This document shows, piece by piece, positions 17,747 through 25,487 of a stretch of DNA of 50,645 nucleotides. Source of the stretch: Bacteroidota bacterium (GTDB lineage Bacteria; Bacteroidota; Bacteroidia; Chitinophagales; Chitinophagaceae); contig JAUZOE010000030.1 in assembly GCA_030706605.1 (NCBI GenBank), positions 1 through 50,645 of the forward strand, read 5' to 3'. The notes beneath the pieces are model-generated. The model did not search any database. It was not told the DNA's origin and saw only the letters and a list, made by a program, of their open reading frames with translations. Position 1 is the stretch's first letter. Each line of letters starts with the position of its first letter. The position numbers were made by a program, and so were the translations under genes.

Positions 17747-18837
17747 GCGGCTCTTTCAGTTTCAATTTGAAGAAAAATAGCTTTCCACGGATTTTCATCC
17801 GCAAATAAATGAGTTTGTAAAAAGGCAGTTCCCAATGGATGCAGGCATGACAGAGTTTTTGCGGCAGAGGCTTTTATATCATTATCAGCATTATGTAATT
17901 GTTTTAATAAAAACAATAATTGTTTTTCAGTACCGGCTTCTTTTAAAATGTCAAGGATAAGAAGTTTAATTTTCTTATTTCCGGAGGGATAAATTTCAAT
18001 AATTTTTTCCGGAGTATCTTCCCGTGGCATTTTTTTAAGATAGTCAAGGGCACCTAATCTTACCTGGATTCCTGGATGTTGTAAACAATTAATAACCGAT
18101 TCGTAAACATTATAGCAATTATAAAAAGTGGCCAGCTTTAAAGAAAAATTAATTACAGATTCATTTGGTGACCGAAGCCATTTTTTAATACTATCTAAAT
18201 TGTCGGGTTTGGGGCCATTCAGATTATTTAAAAGCTGTATTTGATGCCATTGGCTTATCGGGTAAGTAGTTATATTAAGAAAGCGCAACCCCGGAAATCC
18301 ATAAAAACTGATTAAAGCACTTTGTGCTTCTGCCCGGACCAATTCATTTTTATTGTTGGTAAGCCTGAAAATTGGTTTCACATATTTCACCTGCTCCATT
18401 ACTGACAGTTCCTGCAGACCTTTTACTTTAATATGCCACCGTTTGCTGTTAACCTTTTTAAAAGAATCTTTATCAAGATTTAAAATTTCATATAACTTTT
18501 TTAGATTGGTGGTGGCTGTTCCTGTAAGATTTTTCCTGGCATGTATCACTTCTTCAATTAAACACTGTCTGAATAAATCATTTTGCAAAAGCTTCTTATT
18601 GCCGAAATCAATATCAAAAGTTTCACTTTCTTCTTCCGTAAAAAATATGACCTGGCTTATGATTGTCGCTATCGGGTCGCGCCACATTTTCCGTTTGCGC
18701 TCAATGCTTTTTTTATAAATAACCATCCCTAATATGAATACAAATAGTAAAACCAGTGCCAACAAGGATATATAAATGGCACTTATAAATTTATAAGCAT
18801 TCATTTCAAAAAAAATATGAATAAAAGAGCCATGCAT
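17743..18837 (-). CDS. HEAT-repeat protein with N-terminal membrane anchor
   Basis: The 364-aa protein has one membrane helix near residues 19-42 (FISAIYISLLALVLLFVFI), then a cytoplasmic region rich in paired helices. HEAT-like units include LVRAEAQSALISFYGFPGLRF, VRLGALDYLKKMP and IKASAAKTLSCLHPLGTAFLQ. HEAT repeats scaffold protein-protein contacts, and it probably assembles with the synthase encoded next, which it overlaps by four bases. Starts at 18837 (M1) and 18804 (MNAYKF) are both possible; the second puts the helix at the usual distance from the N-terminus. It lies 17 bases after the receiver gene in the same operon. Confidence 0.82.
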   Translation of the reverse strand: MHGSFIHIFFEMNAYKFISAIYISLLALVLLFVFILGMVIYKKSIERKRKMWRDPIATIISQVIFFTEEESETFDIDFGNKKLLQNDLFRQCLIEEVIHARKNLTGTATTNLKKLYEILNLDKDSFKKVNSKRWHIKVKGLQELSVMEQVKYVKPIFRLTNNKNELVRAEAQSALISFYGFPGLRFLNITTYPISQWHQIQLLNNLNGPKPDNLDSIKKWLRSPNESVINFSLKLATFYNCYNVYESVINCLQHPGIQVRLGALDYLKKMPREDTPEKIIEIYPSGNKKIKLLILDILKEAGTEKQLLFLLKQLHNADNDIKASAAKTLSCLHPLGTAFLQTHLFADENPWKAIFLQIETERAA

Positions 18838-18854
18838 TTTTCTAAATTATAAAA

Positions 18855-19226
18855 TTAAAGGATTACAGAACTGGGATTGTATCTTTTTACCCTCATTGAT
18901 AGTTCATTCGGGCTAAATGGCTTTGTGATGTAATCATCGGCGCCCAACTGAAATGCTTCCAGAACAACGTTTTCCTGTCCCATTGCCGACAAAACAATTA
19001 TGGGTATTTTTTTGCCTCCTTTCTTCCTTACCGTCTCAATAATTTCAAGCCCTGACGAAAATGGCATCATGATATCGGTTATAATTAAGTCTGGGGAGAA
19101 TTCTCCAATTTTCAAAATAGCCTCTCTCCCATCCTGGCATGAGATTACTTCATGCCCGTCTTTTTTAAGACGCAGTTCAATTGTTTTCAACATGATCATT
19201 TCATCTTCTGCTACTAATATTGTCAT
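18855..19226 (-). CDS. Single-domain response regulator (CheY-like receiver)
   Basis: The 123-aa receiver domain has the acidic pocket AEDE (residues 6-9), phosphoacceptor Asp51 in LIITDIMMP, the switch Ser in VLSAMG and Lys in YITKPFSPNE. There is no output domain, so it should act by protein contact, perhaps on the HEAT protein or the synthase encoded downstream. It starts 16 bases after the hybrid kinase gene, which is its likely partner. Confidence 0.92.
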   Translation of the reverse strand: MTILVAEDEMIMLKTIELRLKKDGHEVISCQDGREAILKIGEFSPDLIITDIMMPFSSGLEIIETVRKKGGKKIPIIVLSAMGQENVVLEAFQLGADDYITKPFSPNELSMRVKRYNPSSVIL

Positions 19227-19242
19227 AGTTTTTAATTTTATT

Positions 19243-21813
19243 TTATGCGGATAATCTTATTGCTTCCTGTGTTCTTTTTAAATGTTCCCTTAATGGAGTT
19301 TCAATTTTTTTAAACACTTCACCGGCCTGCTTAATTAATAAACCAAGCTCTTCATATTTTTCAGCTTTTGAATTTTCTTCTATTTTTATCAAAATATGCA
19401 AAAGTTCATTTGCTTTAAAAAGGCCTGTACTACTTTTTAATTTATGGGCTATTTTATATACATCTATAGATTGACAGGCATCACATGCATGCTGCAATTC
19501 ATTTAATTCAACAGGTGTATTATTCAGAAAAAGGGAAAGTATTTCAGTCATGTAATCATTATCATCCATTTCTTCCAGCAGGCTTAAATCGAACAACTTA
19601 TCATCAGCTGGTTTACCTACGGCATGAATAGAATTATTAATGGGTTTATCTTCCAAAAGAAGGCTTAACCTCTCGTATAATAAGGAAAAATCAAATGGTT
19701 TTGTAATATAATCGTTCATTCCCATTCCGATACATTTTATCTTCTCTCCTTTTAGCGCAGAGGCTGTCATCGCTATTATAGGAATAGACATGTTCATTAC
19801 ATTCCTTATATATTTTGTGGCAGCATACCCATCCATTTCAGGCATTTGCAAGTCCATAATTATTACATCATAATCATTACATTTTTTAAGTAATGAAATC
19901 GCTTCCAAGCCATTATTGGCAACATCTGCTTCTCCCCCCGCCTTTTGCAATACACGACGGATCACCTTCTGATTAACTTCATTATCTTCAGCTACCAGAA
20001 ATTTTTTGCCCTTTAAAAAAGAATGATAATTTTTTAACTCTTTACCTCTGAAAAACAATTGATTATTAGTTTTGCTATAACCATATGGAATGGAAAATTG
20101 AAAGGTAGTACCACTATTAATCTTACTCGCAACAGAAATTTCACCATTTTGCATTTCTATCAATTGCCTGGTAATTGTCAGACCTAATCCAGAGCCTCCA
20201 TATTTACGGGAAGTCCCAACGTTTGCCTGGGTAAAACTTTCAAAAATCTTATTTATTTTATCATTTTCAATTCCTATCCCGGTATCGGTTATTGAAAAAT
20301 GTAAAACTATTTCATTACCCGACTTCCTTTGCATCGAGATGTTAATTTTAATTTCACCTTCATGGGTGAATTTTATGGCATTTCCAACAAGGTTTACCAG
20401 AATTTGATTAAGCCTGTACGGATCGCCATTTAAAGTATTGGGAACATCTTCATCTACGCCAAGTTGTATCTTTAATGACTTTTCCTTTAAACTATTCATG
20501 AAAATAGCTTTAATATTTTCCAATACTTCATTAAGATCAAAATCAATTTTTTCTATGGTTAATTTACCTGCTTTAATTTTAGAAAAATCCAGTATGTCGT
20601 TAATGATCACCACTAAATTATCTGAAGAACGTTTTATCGTCTTGGCAAAATCTTCCTGCTCTTCCGTTAGTTTCGTTTCCAATAAAAGATCGGTCATTCC
20701 CTGAATTCCATTCATAGGAGTCCTGATCTCATGACTCATATTCGCGAGGAACTGCTCCTGAAGGCTCTGTGCATCTTCTGCAATTTTTTTAGCTTTTATA
20801 AGCTCCTCCTGGTATCTGACTCTTTCTGTAATGTCTGTTCCGATTCCACCAATTCCATAAACTTTATTTTGCGCATTAATCAATGGGAATTGCAAAAATA
20901 GAATGTTGTGTTTACCATCAGGCATATCAATTATTACTTCAAGTTCCCTTGCCTTGCATTGTCTTATCACTTCAGCATCTGTGTCTTTCAAGCGTTGGGC
21001 AAGTTCCTTATTTGTAAAATCAAAAGCTGTTTTACCAATTATATTTTCTTCACTTAAACCGAATATTTTTTCAAACTGGTTATTGACCAAAAGATAGTTC
21101 CCGTTGAGATCTATTATATGGATTGATGAAGTGGCATTATCTAATATTGATTGTAATCTCTCCTGGTTTTGAACTAATTCTATTTCATATTTTCTTACCA
21201 CCTCTTCCATTTCCTTTTTTTCAGAAATATCTTTTATGATACATTGAAACCCGACAGGTAAATCATCTTGAAAAATCAGTACAGCAGATTGTTCCACCCA
21301 TTTTAAATCTCCAAATTTGGTACGGATACAAAATTCAACTAACGTTTCTTCTAATCTATTTTTTACCTGATTTTTATATTTTCTTTTTACCTCTTCGATC
21401 CAGTCGGCATCAATAAATTCAGAAAAATGCATACCTGATAGTTCACTCGGGCTATAGCCAGTTAGTTCAAAAGCTTTACTACTGGAAAAAGTAATCAATC
21501 CTTCCAAAGAAGTAGTGTACATGACTATTCCGGCATTTTCAATAAGATTACGATATTTAAGTTCGTTAGCTGCAAGATCATCCTTAGCGTAATATACCTC
21601 CTTTAAACTCTTATTCAACTTGTATAATAATCCTGCAATAATAACAAAGGCTATTGTGCCACTAAATATTTCGATTATGATTGTTTCTGCACTAGCACCT
21701 TTTCCCTGTTGTATAGATAGCACAAAATACAATAGAATAATAAAGCTGAATAAAACTAAAAACAGGATGCTTTTTTGCATCTTAGACAATTTGTGTTGGA
21801 GCATATTTTTCAT
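19243..21813 (-). CDS. Hybrid sensor histidine kinase (TM-PAS-PAS-HisKA-HATPase-REC-HPt)
   Basis: Starting at the ATG 21813 (MKNMLQHKLSKMQ) the protein is 856 aa; the frame opens 52 codons earlier but without a better start. Order: two membrane helices (about 14-32 and 46-62), two PAS domains (about 85-200 and 215-330), HisKA with His361 in SHEIRTPMNG, HATPase with GTSRKYGGSGLGL, a receiver with VAEDNEVNQ and IIMDLQMPEMDG, and an HPt domain with AHKLKSSTGLF. It can run a full phosphorelay and pass phosphate to the adjacent receiver. It leads the operon containing the polysaccharide synthase, which suggests post-translational control of polymer production. All catalytic boxes are intact. Confidence 0.92.
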   Translation of the reverse strand: MKNMLQHKLSKMQKSILFLVLFSFIILLYFVLSIQQGKGASAETIIIEIFSGTIAFVIIAGLLYKLNKSLKEVYYAKDDLAANELKYRNLIENAGIVMYTTSLEGLITFSSSKAFELTGYSPSELSGMHFSEFIDADWIEEVKRKYKNQVKNRLEETLVEFCIRTKFGDLKWVEQSAVLIFQDDLPVGFQCIIKDISEKKEMEEVVRKYEIELVQNQERLQSILDNATSSIHIIDLNGNYLLVNNQFEKIFGLSEENIIGKTAFDFTNKELAQRLKDTDAEVIRQCKARELEVIIDMPDGKHNILFLQFPLINAQNKVYGIGGIGTDITERVRYQEELIKAKKIAEDAQSLQEQFLANMSHEIRTPMNGIQGMTDLLLETKLTEEQEDFAKTIKRSSDNLVVIINDILDFSKIKAGKLTIEKIDFDLNEVLENIKAIFMNSLKEKSLKIQLGVDEDVPNTLNGDPYRLNQILVNLVGNAIKFTHEGEIKINISMQRKSGNEIVLHFSITDTGIGIENDKINKIFESFTQANVGTSRKYGGSGLGLTITRQLIEMQNGEISVASKINSGTTFQFSIPYGYSKTNNQLFFRGKELKNYHSFLKGKKFLVAEDNEVNQKVIRRVLQKAGGEADVANNGLEAISLLKKCNDYDVIIMDLQMPEMDGYAATKYIRNVMNMSIPIIAMTASALKGEKIKCIGMGMNDYITKPFDFSLLYERLSLLLEDKPINNSIHAVGKPADDKLFDLSLLEEMDDNDYMTEILSLFLNNTPVELNELQHACDACQSIDVYKIAHKLKSSTGLFKANELLHILIKIEENSKAEKYEELGLLIKQAGEVFKKIETPLREHLKRTQEAIRLSA

Positions 21814-21985
21814 ACAGGATGAATAGTTATTGGATTTGATACCTAATAAGCCATAAAGTACTAGTAGTAAACGTAGAAAAATCAGAAATATTGAGTGGCG
21901 GCAGGATATTATTATAGTTAAATAAAATAAGAAATTTAGTAATGTATTTTCCTGAGTAACTAATCTCAAAACCGAAGATTATAGA

Positions 21986-22344
21986 ATGAGTGCATTAATT
22001 CAAAAAAAATGTAATTATAGAATTGTTGCATTTTCTGAAAAACCTTTATCTATAAATTTTTCGGATTATTTGGGCCAAACTTTACAACACGATTATACCT
22101 GTCTCGCCAATCTTTTCCAGAAGTTAAGGGAACCACTATTGAACATTTTACGATTGCTCACAAAATTAAGCGGGAAAAAGAATTGCTGGTTTATAATTAA
22201 GTGACCCTTACGGAAATTGCTTACCAGATGTATTATAGTAGCATCGCACATCTTTCTGCACGATTTAAAAAGGTAACAGAGCTCACCCATACTTATTTCA
22301 AACAAACTAAAATTAAAAGGCTTGCCATGCTTGAAGATGTGTGA
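21986..22344 (+). pseudogene. AraC-family regulator remnant (HTH end)
   Basis: The first 47 codons from 21986 read SINFSDYLGQTLQHDYTCLA-like text. After a one-base shift near 22117 the frame reads F-P-E-V-K-G-T-T-I-E-H-F-T-I-A-H-K-I-K. It then meets an in-frame TAA and continues VTLTEIAYQMYYSSIAHLSA to the stop at 22342-22344. This is the C-terminal HTH pair of an AraC-type protein, in a subgroup I associate with an N-terminal metal-binding (HMA) domain. The upstream domain is missing. The gene therefore carries a truncation, a frameshift and a nonsense codon. Its stop overlaps the first box of a repeated promoter architecture. Confidence 0.78.
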
Positions 22345-22406
22345 ATGATATAACCAATTAATAGAATTATATAACACTTAATCCCTTTAAAGCAATGAAC
22401 TTTGCA
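22339..22406 (+). promoter_or_regulatory. Three-box promoter, copy 1 (before the dead SHOCT copy)
   Basis: Box A GTGTGAATGATATAAC at 22339-22354, box B TATAACA at 22370-22376 and a -7-like TTTGCA at 22401-22406. The offsets from the start of box A are 31 and 62 bases, identical to four other copies. It precedes the degenerate SHOCT gene at 22435. Confidence 0.65.
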
Positions 22407-22434
22407 ATATTAAATTCAAAAACAATGAAATAAA

Positions 22435-22562
22435 ATGTACAATAGTAACTAACGGAGAATGAACCTGATTTGGTAGTCTATTGGGGGAATTTTCATTCGG
22501 GTTATTCTTTCTTCTCTATAATATTCCCGGTCAGCGAAATAAAAAAGATTCACCGCTTGATA
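22435..22562 (+). pseudogene. Degenerate copy of the small SHOCT-like membrane gene
   Basis: The sequence follows the intact gene at 24254-24427 closely, including a shared stretch that encodes the N-I-P-G-Q-R-N-K-K-D-S-P-L region. It hits a stop at codon 6 (ATG TAC AAT AGT AAC TAA) and has lost the 3' end. The similarity extends upstream through the promoter boxes, so a segment of about 220 bp was duplicated with its promoter. From 22563 to 22651 I see nothing else. Confidence 0.8.
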
Positions 22563-22651
22563 ACATAAGGTAGCCGCTAAATCCTGCCATTTGCAATGTG
22601 TCAATATCAATCCTTTGAATTATTCTATTTTTTAATTTTTAAAATATAAAT

Positions 22652-23185
22652 ATGCAAAATCATTGGTATGTAGTATATACAAAGCCTTGCTGTGAAAGAA
22701 AAGTAGCGGTATTACTTAATAAAAAGAGGATTGAAAATTATTTTCCATTGAACTACAAAAGGTCTCAGTCTTTTGTGAGGAAAAGGATAATAGAAGAACC
22801 TTTATTTAAATCCTACTTATTTGTAAAAACAACGGAGATTAATATTATAACCATTACTAAACAGATAAAAAATATTATAAGTCTTCTTCATTGGATAGGG
22901 AAACCTGCAATAATCAATGAAGACGAAATAATTGCAATTAAGGAATTTACCAATAATCACCAGGAAATAAGGTTAGAAAAGGTGCATGTAAATTTAAAAA
23001 TATGTGAAAATATTATGGATGGCATTTCATATATAATGGATGGGAAAATTTTAATGGCAAAACCCAGAGCAATCAAACTGAATTTGCCTTCCCTGGGTTT
23101 TTCTATGACAGCCCGAATGGATGATCAAAATATTATAAGAAAAGGAATAATGCTTAATAAAAAGGAATCCCTCGTACAATCATAG
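22652..23185 (+). CDS. UpxY/NusG-like transcription antiterminator
   Basis: The 177-aa protein has a NusG N-terminal domain (HWYVVYTKPCCERKVAVLL, then a Y-F-P-L-N-Y-K segment and EEPLFKSYLFV) and a C-terminal part of KOW-domain size. In Bacteroidota such paralogues (UpxY type, RfaH-like) ride with RNA polymerase to let long polysaccharide operons be transcribed. It lies just outside the exopolysaccharide operon on the opposite strand, and no capsule operon follows it. It may be an orphan or may act on the nearby synthase genes. The C-terminus is divergent, so KOW function is uncertain. It is followed 23 bases later by a small secreted-protein gene. Confidence 0.85.
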   Translation: MQNHWYVVYTKPCCERKVAVLLNKKRIENYFPLNYKRSQSFVRKRIIEEPLFKSYLFVKTTEINIITITKQIKNIISLLHWIGKPAIINEDEIIAIKEFTNNHQEIRLEKVHVNLKICENIMDGISYIMDGKILMAKPRAIKLNLPSLGFSMTARMDDQNIIRKGIMLNKKESLVQS

Positions 23186-23208
23186 ACTTATTATTTAATT
23201 CGATAATT

Positions 23209-23514
23209 ATGAAATTTATTATTTTTCTTTTGCTCCCAGTTTTTGGAAAATCACAATTACCATCCAATACTCAACAACAAACACTAAAATACGAATGGAG
23301 AAAAATTTCCGGCCCATCACAATACAAGATTGAAACTCCAAATTTAGCACTCACAAATGTCAGCAATTTGGTGGAAGGAATATACCAGTTTGAATTAAAA
23401 GTAACGAACAGGTATGGACTTTCTGCAAGAGATACAATGGTTTTGACAGTCAAACCTCCGGATAATAATGCATCTGTAAAACAAGTCGACAATTCTATAT
23501 TATCCAAGAAATAA
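23209..23514 (+). CDS. Small secreted PKD-like domain protein
   Basis: The 101-aa protein has a short signal peptide (MKFIIFLLLPVFGKSQ) and one Ig/PKD-like fold: YEWRKISGPSQY, then LVEGIYQFELKVTNRYGLSA and DTMVLTVKPP. Such K319/PKD repeats usually occur in tandem in large surface proteins, so a single stand-alone copy is small for the class. It could be a fragment of a larger adhesin, though start and stop look clean. It follows the antiterminator gene and may be co-transcribed with it. Role unknown; surface interaction is a guess. Confidence 0.6.
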   Translation: MKFIIFLLLPVFGKSQLPSNTQQQTLKYEWRKISGPSQYKIETPNLALTNVSNLVEGIYQFELKVTNRYGLSARDTMVLTVKPPDNNASVKQVDNSILSKK

Positions 23515-23689
23515 ACTTTCTGCTGCTGGTGTCCTCTATTTTTTAACTGGGCAATACAATTGGCAACATGATCCTGAAGATAATAATACCCCCGGTATGA
23601 AATACAAAAAATATAGGCAGCCATCCATTTCCGGGGAAACTAACATATTGAATGAAAACCAGCCAGTAGTTCTTAGCAGGGACAGACAT

Positions 23690-23878
23690 CTATAGACCCT
23701 CGATAATTTTGTTAAGCTCTTCGCTGGTTTTTCCAAGTTTTATCTGAAGTTTTCCTAACATTTCATTTTTCTTGCCTTTGTCAAACAACAAATCATTATC
23801 TGTCAGTAAAGCAAATTTCTGTTTTAGCTTTCCTTTCTGTTCGTTCCAGTTTCCTTTTAATTCTGTCTTGTTTTTTAT
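23690..23878 (-). CDS. CsbD-family stress protein, start codon apparently ATA
   Basis: On the minus strand one frame reads I-K-N-K then TELKGNWNEQKGKLKQKFAL and KLGKTSEELNKIIEGL, which is a CsbD-family protein of about 62 aa, the usual size. CsbD proteins are small, abundant general-stress proteins of unknown biochemistry. Where ATG is expected (23878) the sequence is ATA, and no ATG, GTG or TTG in this frame offers a normal N-terminus, so the gene may be silenced or use a rare ATA/ATT start. A three-box promoter sits about 40 bases upstream at the same offsets as in the SHOCT and alcohol dehydrogenase genes. Between 23515 and 23689 I see no other gene. Confidence 0.75.
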   Translation of the reverse strand: MKNKTELKGNWNEQKGKLKQKFALLTDNDLLFDKGKKNEMLGKLQIKLGKTSEELNKIIEGL

Positions 23879-23915
23879 TTTATTTGTTTTAATTATTAGT
23901 GTAAAATTTACTATA

Positions 23916-23981
23916 CAAAGGTGAAGTTTTATTCGCCGGGTAATCTTACTTGATTCAATAAATAGTTTATATCATTCATAC
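23916..23981 (-). promoter_or_regulatory. Three-box promoter, copy 5 (csbD, minus strand)
   Basis: On the minus strand, box A reads GTATGAATGATATAAA starting at 23981. A weaker box B, AGTAAGA, starts 31 bases on, and a -7-like CACCTTTG places its TTTG at 23919-23916, 62 bases on. The conserved offsets on the opposite strand strengthen the case that the architecture is functional. Confidence 0.6.
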
Positions 23982-24156
23982 TTAGGATAAATTATATTCT
24001 TTTATTATTGCAATAAGTATTTGCGCCGTTTTATTGTTCGGTATCTGCGCAATATTTTCAAAGATCTACCCTGTAACCTATGCAAAAGAGGGAGTATTGA
24101 AGTGTAACTCCTATAATTCAATTATGCTTCAAAACCTATCCCACTGCTTAGCAAAA

Positions 24157-24224
24157 GTGTGAATGATGTAAGCAATTTATGGAATTGTATAACACTTAAT
24201 CCCATGAATGCAATGACCTTTGCA
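24157..24224 (+). promoter_or_regulatory. Three-box promoter, copy 2 (SHOCT gene)
   Basis: Box A GTGTGAATGATGTAAG at 24157-24172, box B TATAACA at 24188-24194 and TTTGCA at 24219-24224, again at offsets 31 and 62. The SHOCT start codon follows 35 bases after the TTTG. Confidence 0.7.
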
Positions 24225-24253
24225 GTATTACATTCAAATAAAAATTAAATTAA

Positions 24254-24427
24254 ATGTACAATAGCAATTACTGGGGCATGAACATGATCTGGTGGTTCAT
24301 TTGGGGAATTTTCATATTCTGGATATTCTTTCTTCCCTATAATATTCCCGGTCAGCGAAATAAAAAAGATTCACCGCTTGATATTTTACGAAAACGTTTT
24401 CCTTCGGGATTAATCACCAAAGATTAA
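24254..24427 (+). CDS. Small SHOCT-like membrane protein
   Basis: A 57-aa protein has an aromatic membrane segment (WWFIWGIFIFWIFFLPYNIP) and then GQRNKKDSPLDILRKRFPSG with LITKD at the end. The last part resembles the SHOCT motif (P-L-x-I-L-x-x-R-x-A-x-G-x-I-x), though the usual E-E-Y/F ending is cut short. Proteins of this type are common in Bacteroidota and are often linked to stress or metal response; the function is unknown. A dead duplicate lies at 22435-22562. Transcription is probably from the three-box promoter just upstream. Confidence 0.75.
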   Translation: MYNSNYWGMNMIWWFIWGIFIFWIFFLPYNIPGQRNKKDSPLDILRKRFPSGLITKD

Positions 24428-24596
24428 TATCAGAAAAAGAAAAAAATTCATGAGAATGATTTATCTAAAATAAGCTAATGATTTTCTCCGGATGCCTCCT
24501 TTTTTTACATCACACCAAATGTAGATTGACTATTCCCTTAATTACTATGATTGCTATAAGGTGATATTATAAAACAAAAAAAATCAAATATTTAAA

Positions 24597-25034
24597 ATGA
24601 AAACAATCAAAATAAATAATCGCTCTGCCCGTTTTTTTTCCGTCGGTATTTTGTTATTTATAGCTTTTATGCTCCCATCCTGTGCAAGAAAAATGTCATT
24701 CCAAACTTCAAACGTTGTTCCTGCTGCTGAAGGCAGAGTGAAAGTAAAGAAAAATAAAAATAAAAATTACGATATTGATTTAAGCTTAATACGACTGGTA
24801 GACCCTTCAAGGCTCGATCCCCCAAAAAAGGTTTATGTAGTGTGGATGAACACACAACATAATGGAACCAAAGCGGTAGGACAGTTAAATACTTCCAGCA
24901 GTTTACTTTCAAAAACCATGAAGAGTTCATTAAAAACTTCAGTGCCTTTTCAACCGACCAGTTTTTTTATAACAGCAGAAGATGATGCTGACATGCATAG
25001 ACCTTCAGGCCAGGTAGTGCTAAGAACCAATTAA
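24597..25034 (+). CDS. Hypothetical lipoprotein
   Basis: The 145-aa protein starts with a lipoprotein signal ending MLPSCARK (Cys29). A lysine-rich linker (KVKKNKNKN) follows, then a compact domain with VDPSRLDPPKKVYVVWMNTQ, GQLNTSSSLLSKTMKSSL and SFFITAEDDADMHRPSGQVV. The pattern resembles the small anti-sigma or Ig-like domains of Bacteroidota lipoproteins, but I cannot assign a family. A second small gene follows after 61 bases. It lies within the stress cluster, and no three-box promoter is visible in front of it. Confidence 0.75.
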   Translation: MKTIKINNRSARFFSVGILLFIAFMLPSCARKMSFQTSNVVPAAEGRVKVKKNKNKNYDIDLSLIRLVDPSRLDPPKKVYVVWMNTQHNGTKAVGQLNTSSSLLSKTMKSSLKTSVPFQPTSFFITAEDDADMHRPSGQVVLRTN

Positions 25035-25095
25035 AGAAAGAAATGGCACGGTAATGGGGAAAGGTTGAAAGAACCCCATTTAAAATCCAAATAGA

Positions 25096-25296
25096 ATGAC
25101 CGAAAATAAAAAAGACCAACCCAGTCTGCAAGCCGTTAATAATTCCGGTGGACAATCAACGCGACAAAATGCAAATTCACCAAGTGATAAAACGACCATC
25201 CAGGTGCAGGAAATCGAAGAATGGGATCTTGTAATACCGGATCAAAGACGACCACAATTCCGATCCGACGAAAACTATAGAAGAAGAAATTTCTAA
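25096..25296 (+). CDS. Small hydrophilic hypothetical protein
   Basis: A 66-aa, polar, probably disordered protein (PSLQAVNNSGGQSTRQNANS) with a short ordered-looking patch (IQVQEIEEWDLVIPDQRRP). No family recognised. It lies 61 bases after the lipoprotein gene on the same strand, so the two are probably co-transcribed. Coding status rests on context and plausible composition only. Confidence 0.5.
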   Translation: MTENKKDQPSLQAVNNSGGQSTRQNANSPSDKTTIQVQEIEEWDLVIPDQRRPQFRSDENYRRRNF

Positions 25297-25487
25297 ATGT
25301 GATTGATAATAGGAATTCAATTAATCATGTAATTCCTGCATGAGTAATTCGCAAAAAAAATGAGTCGAATCTACACGCCCGGGAGAACCCGATCGTGGGC
25401 AATATTTTCTACACCATTCATTTTTGGAAAATGTTTACGGTTTATGGAATCGCTTCTTAATTAAATGCTATCTAACAAACACTTATT

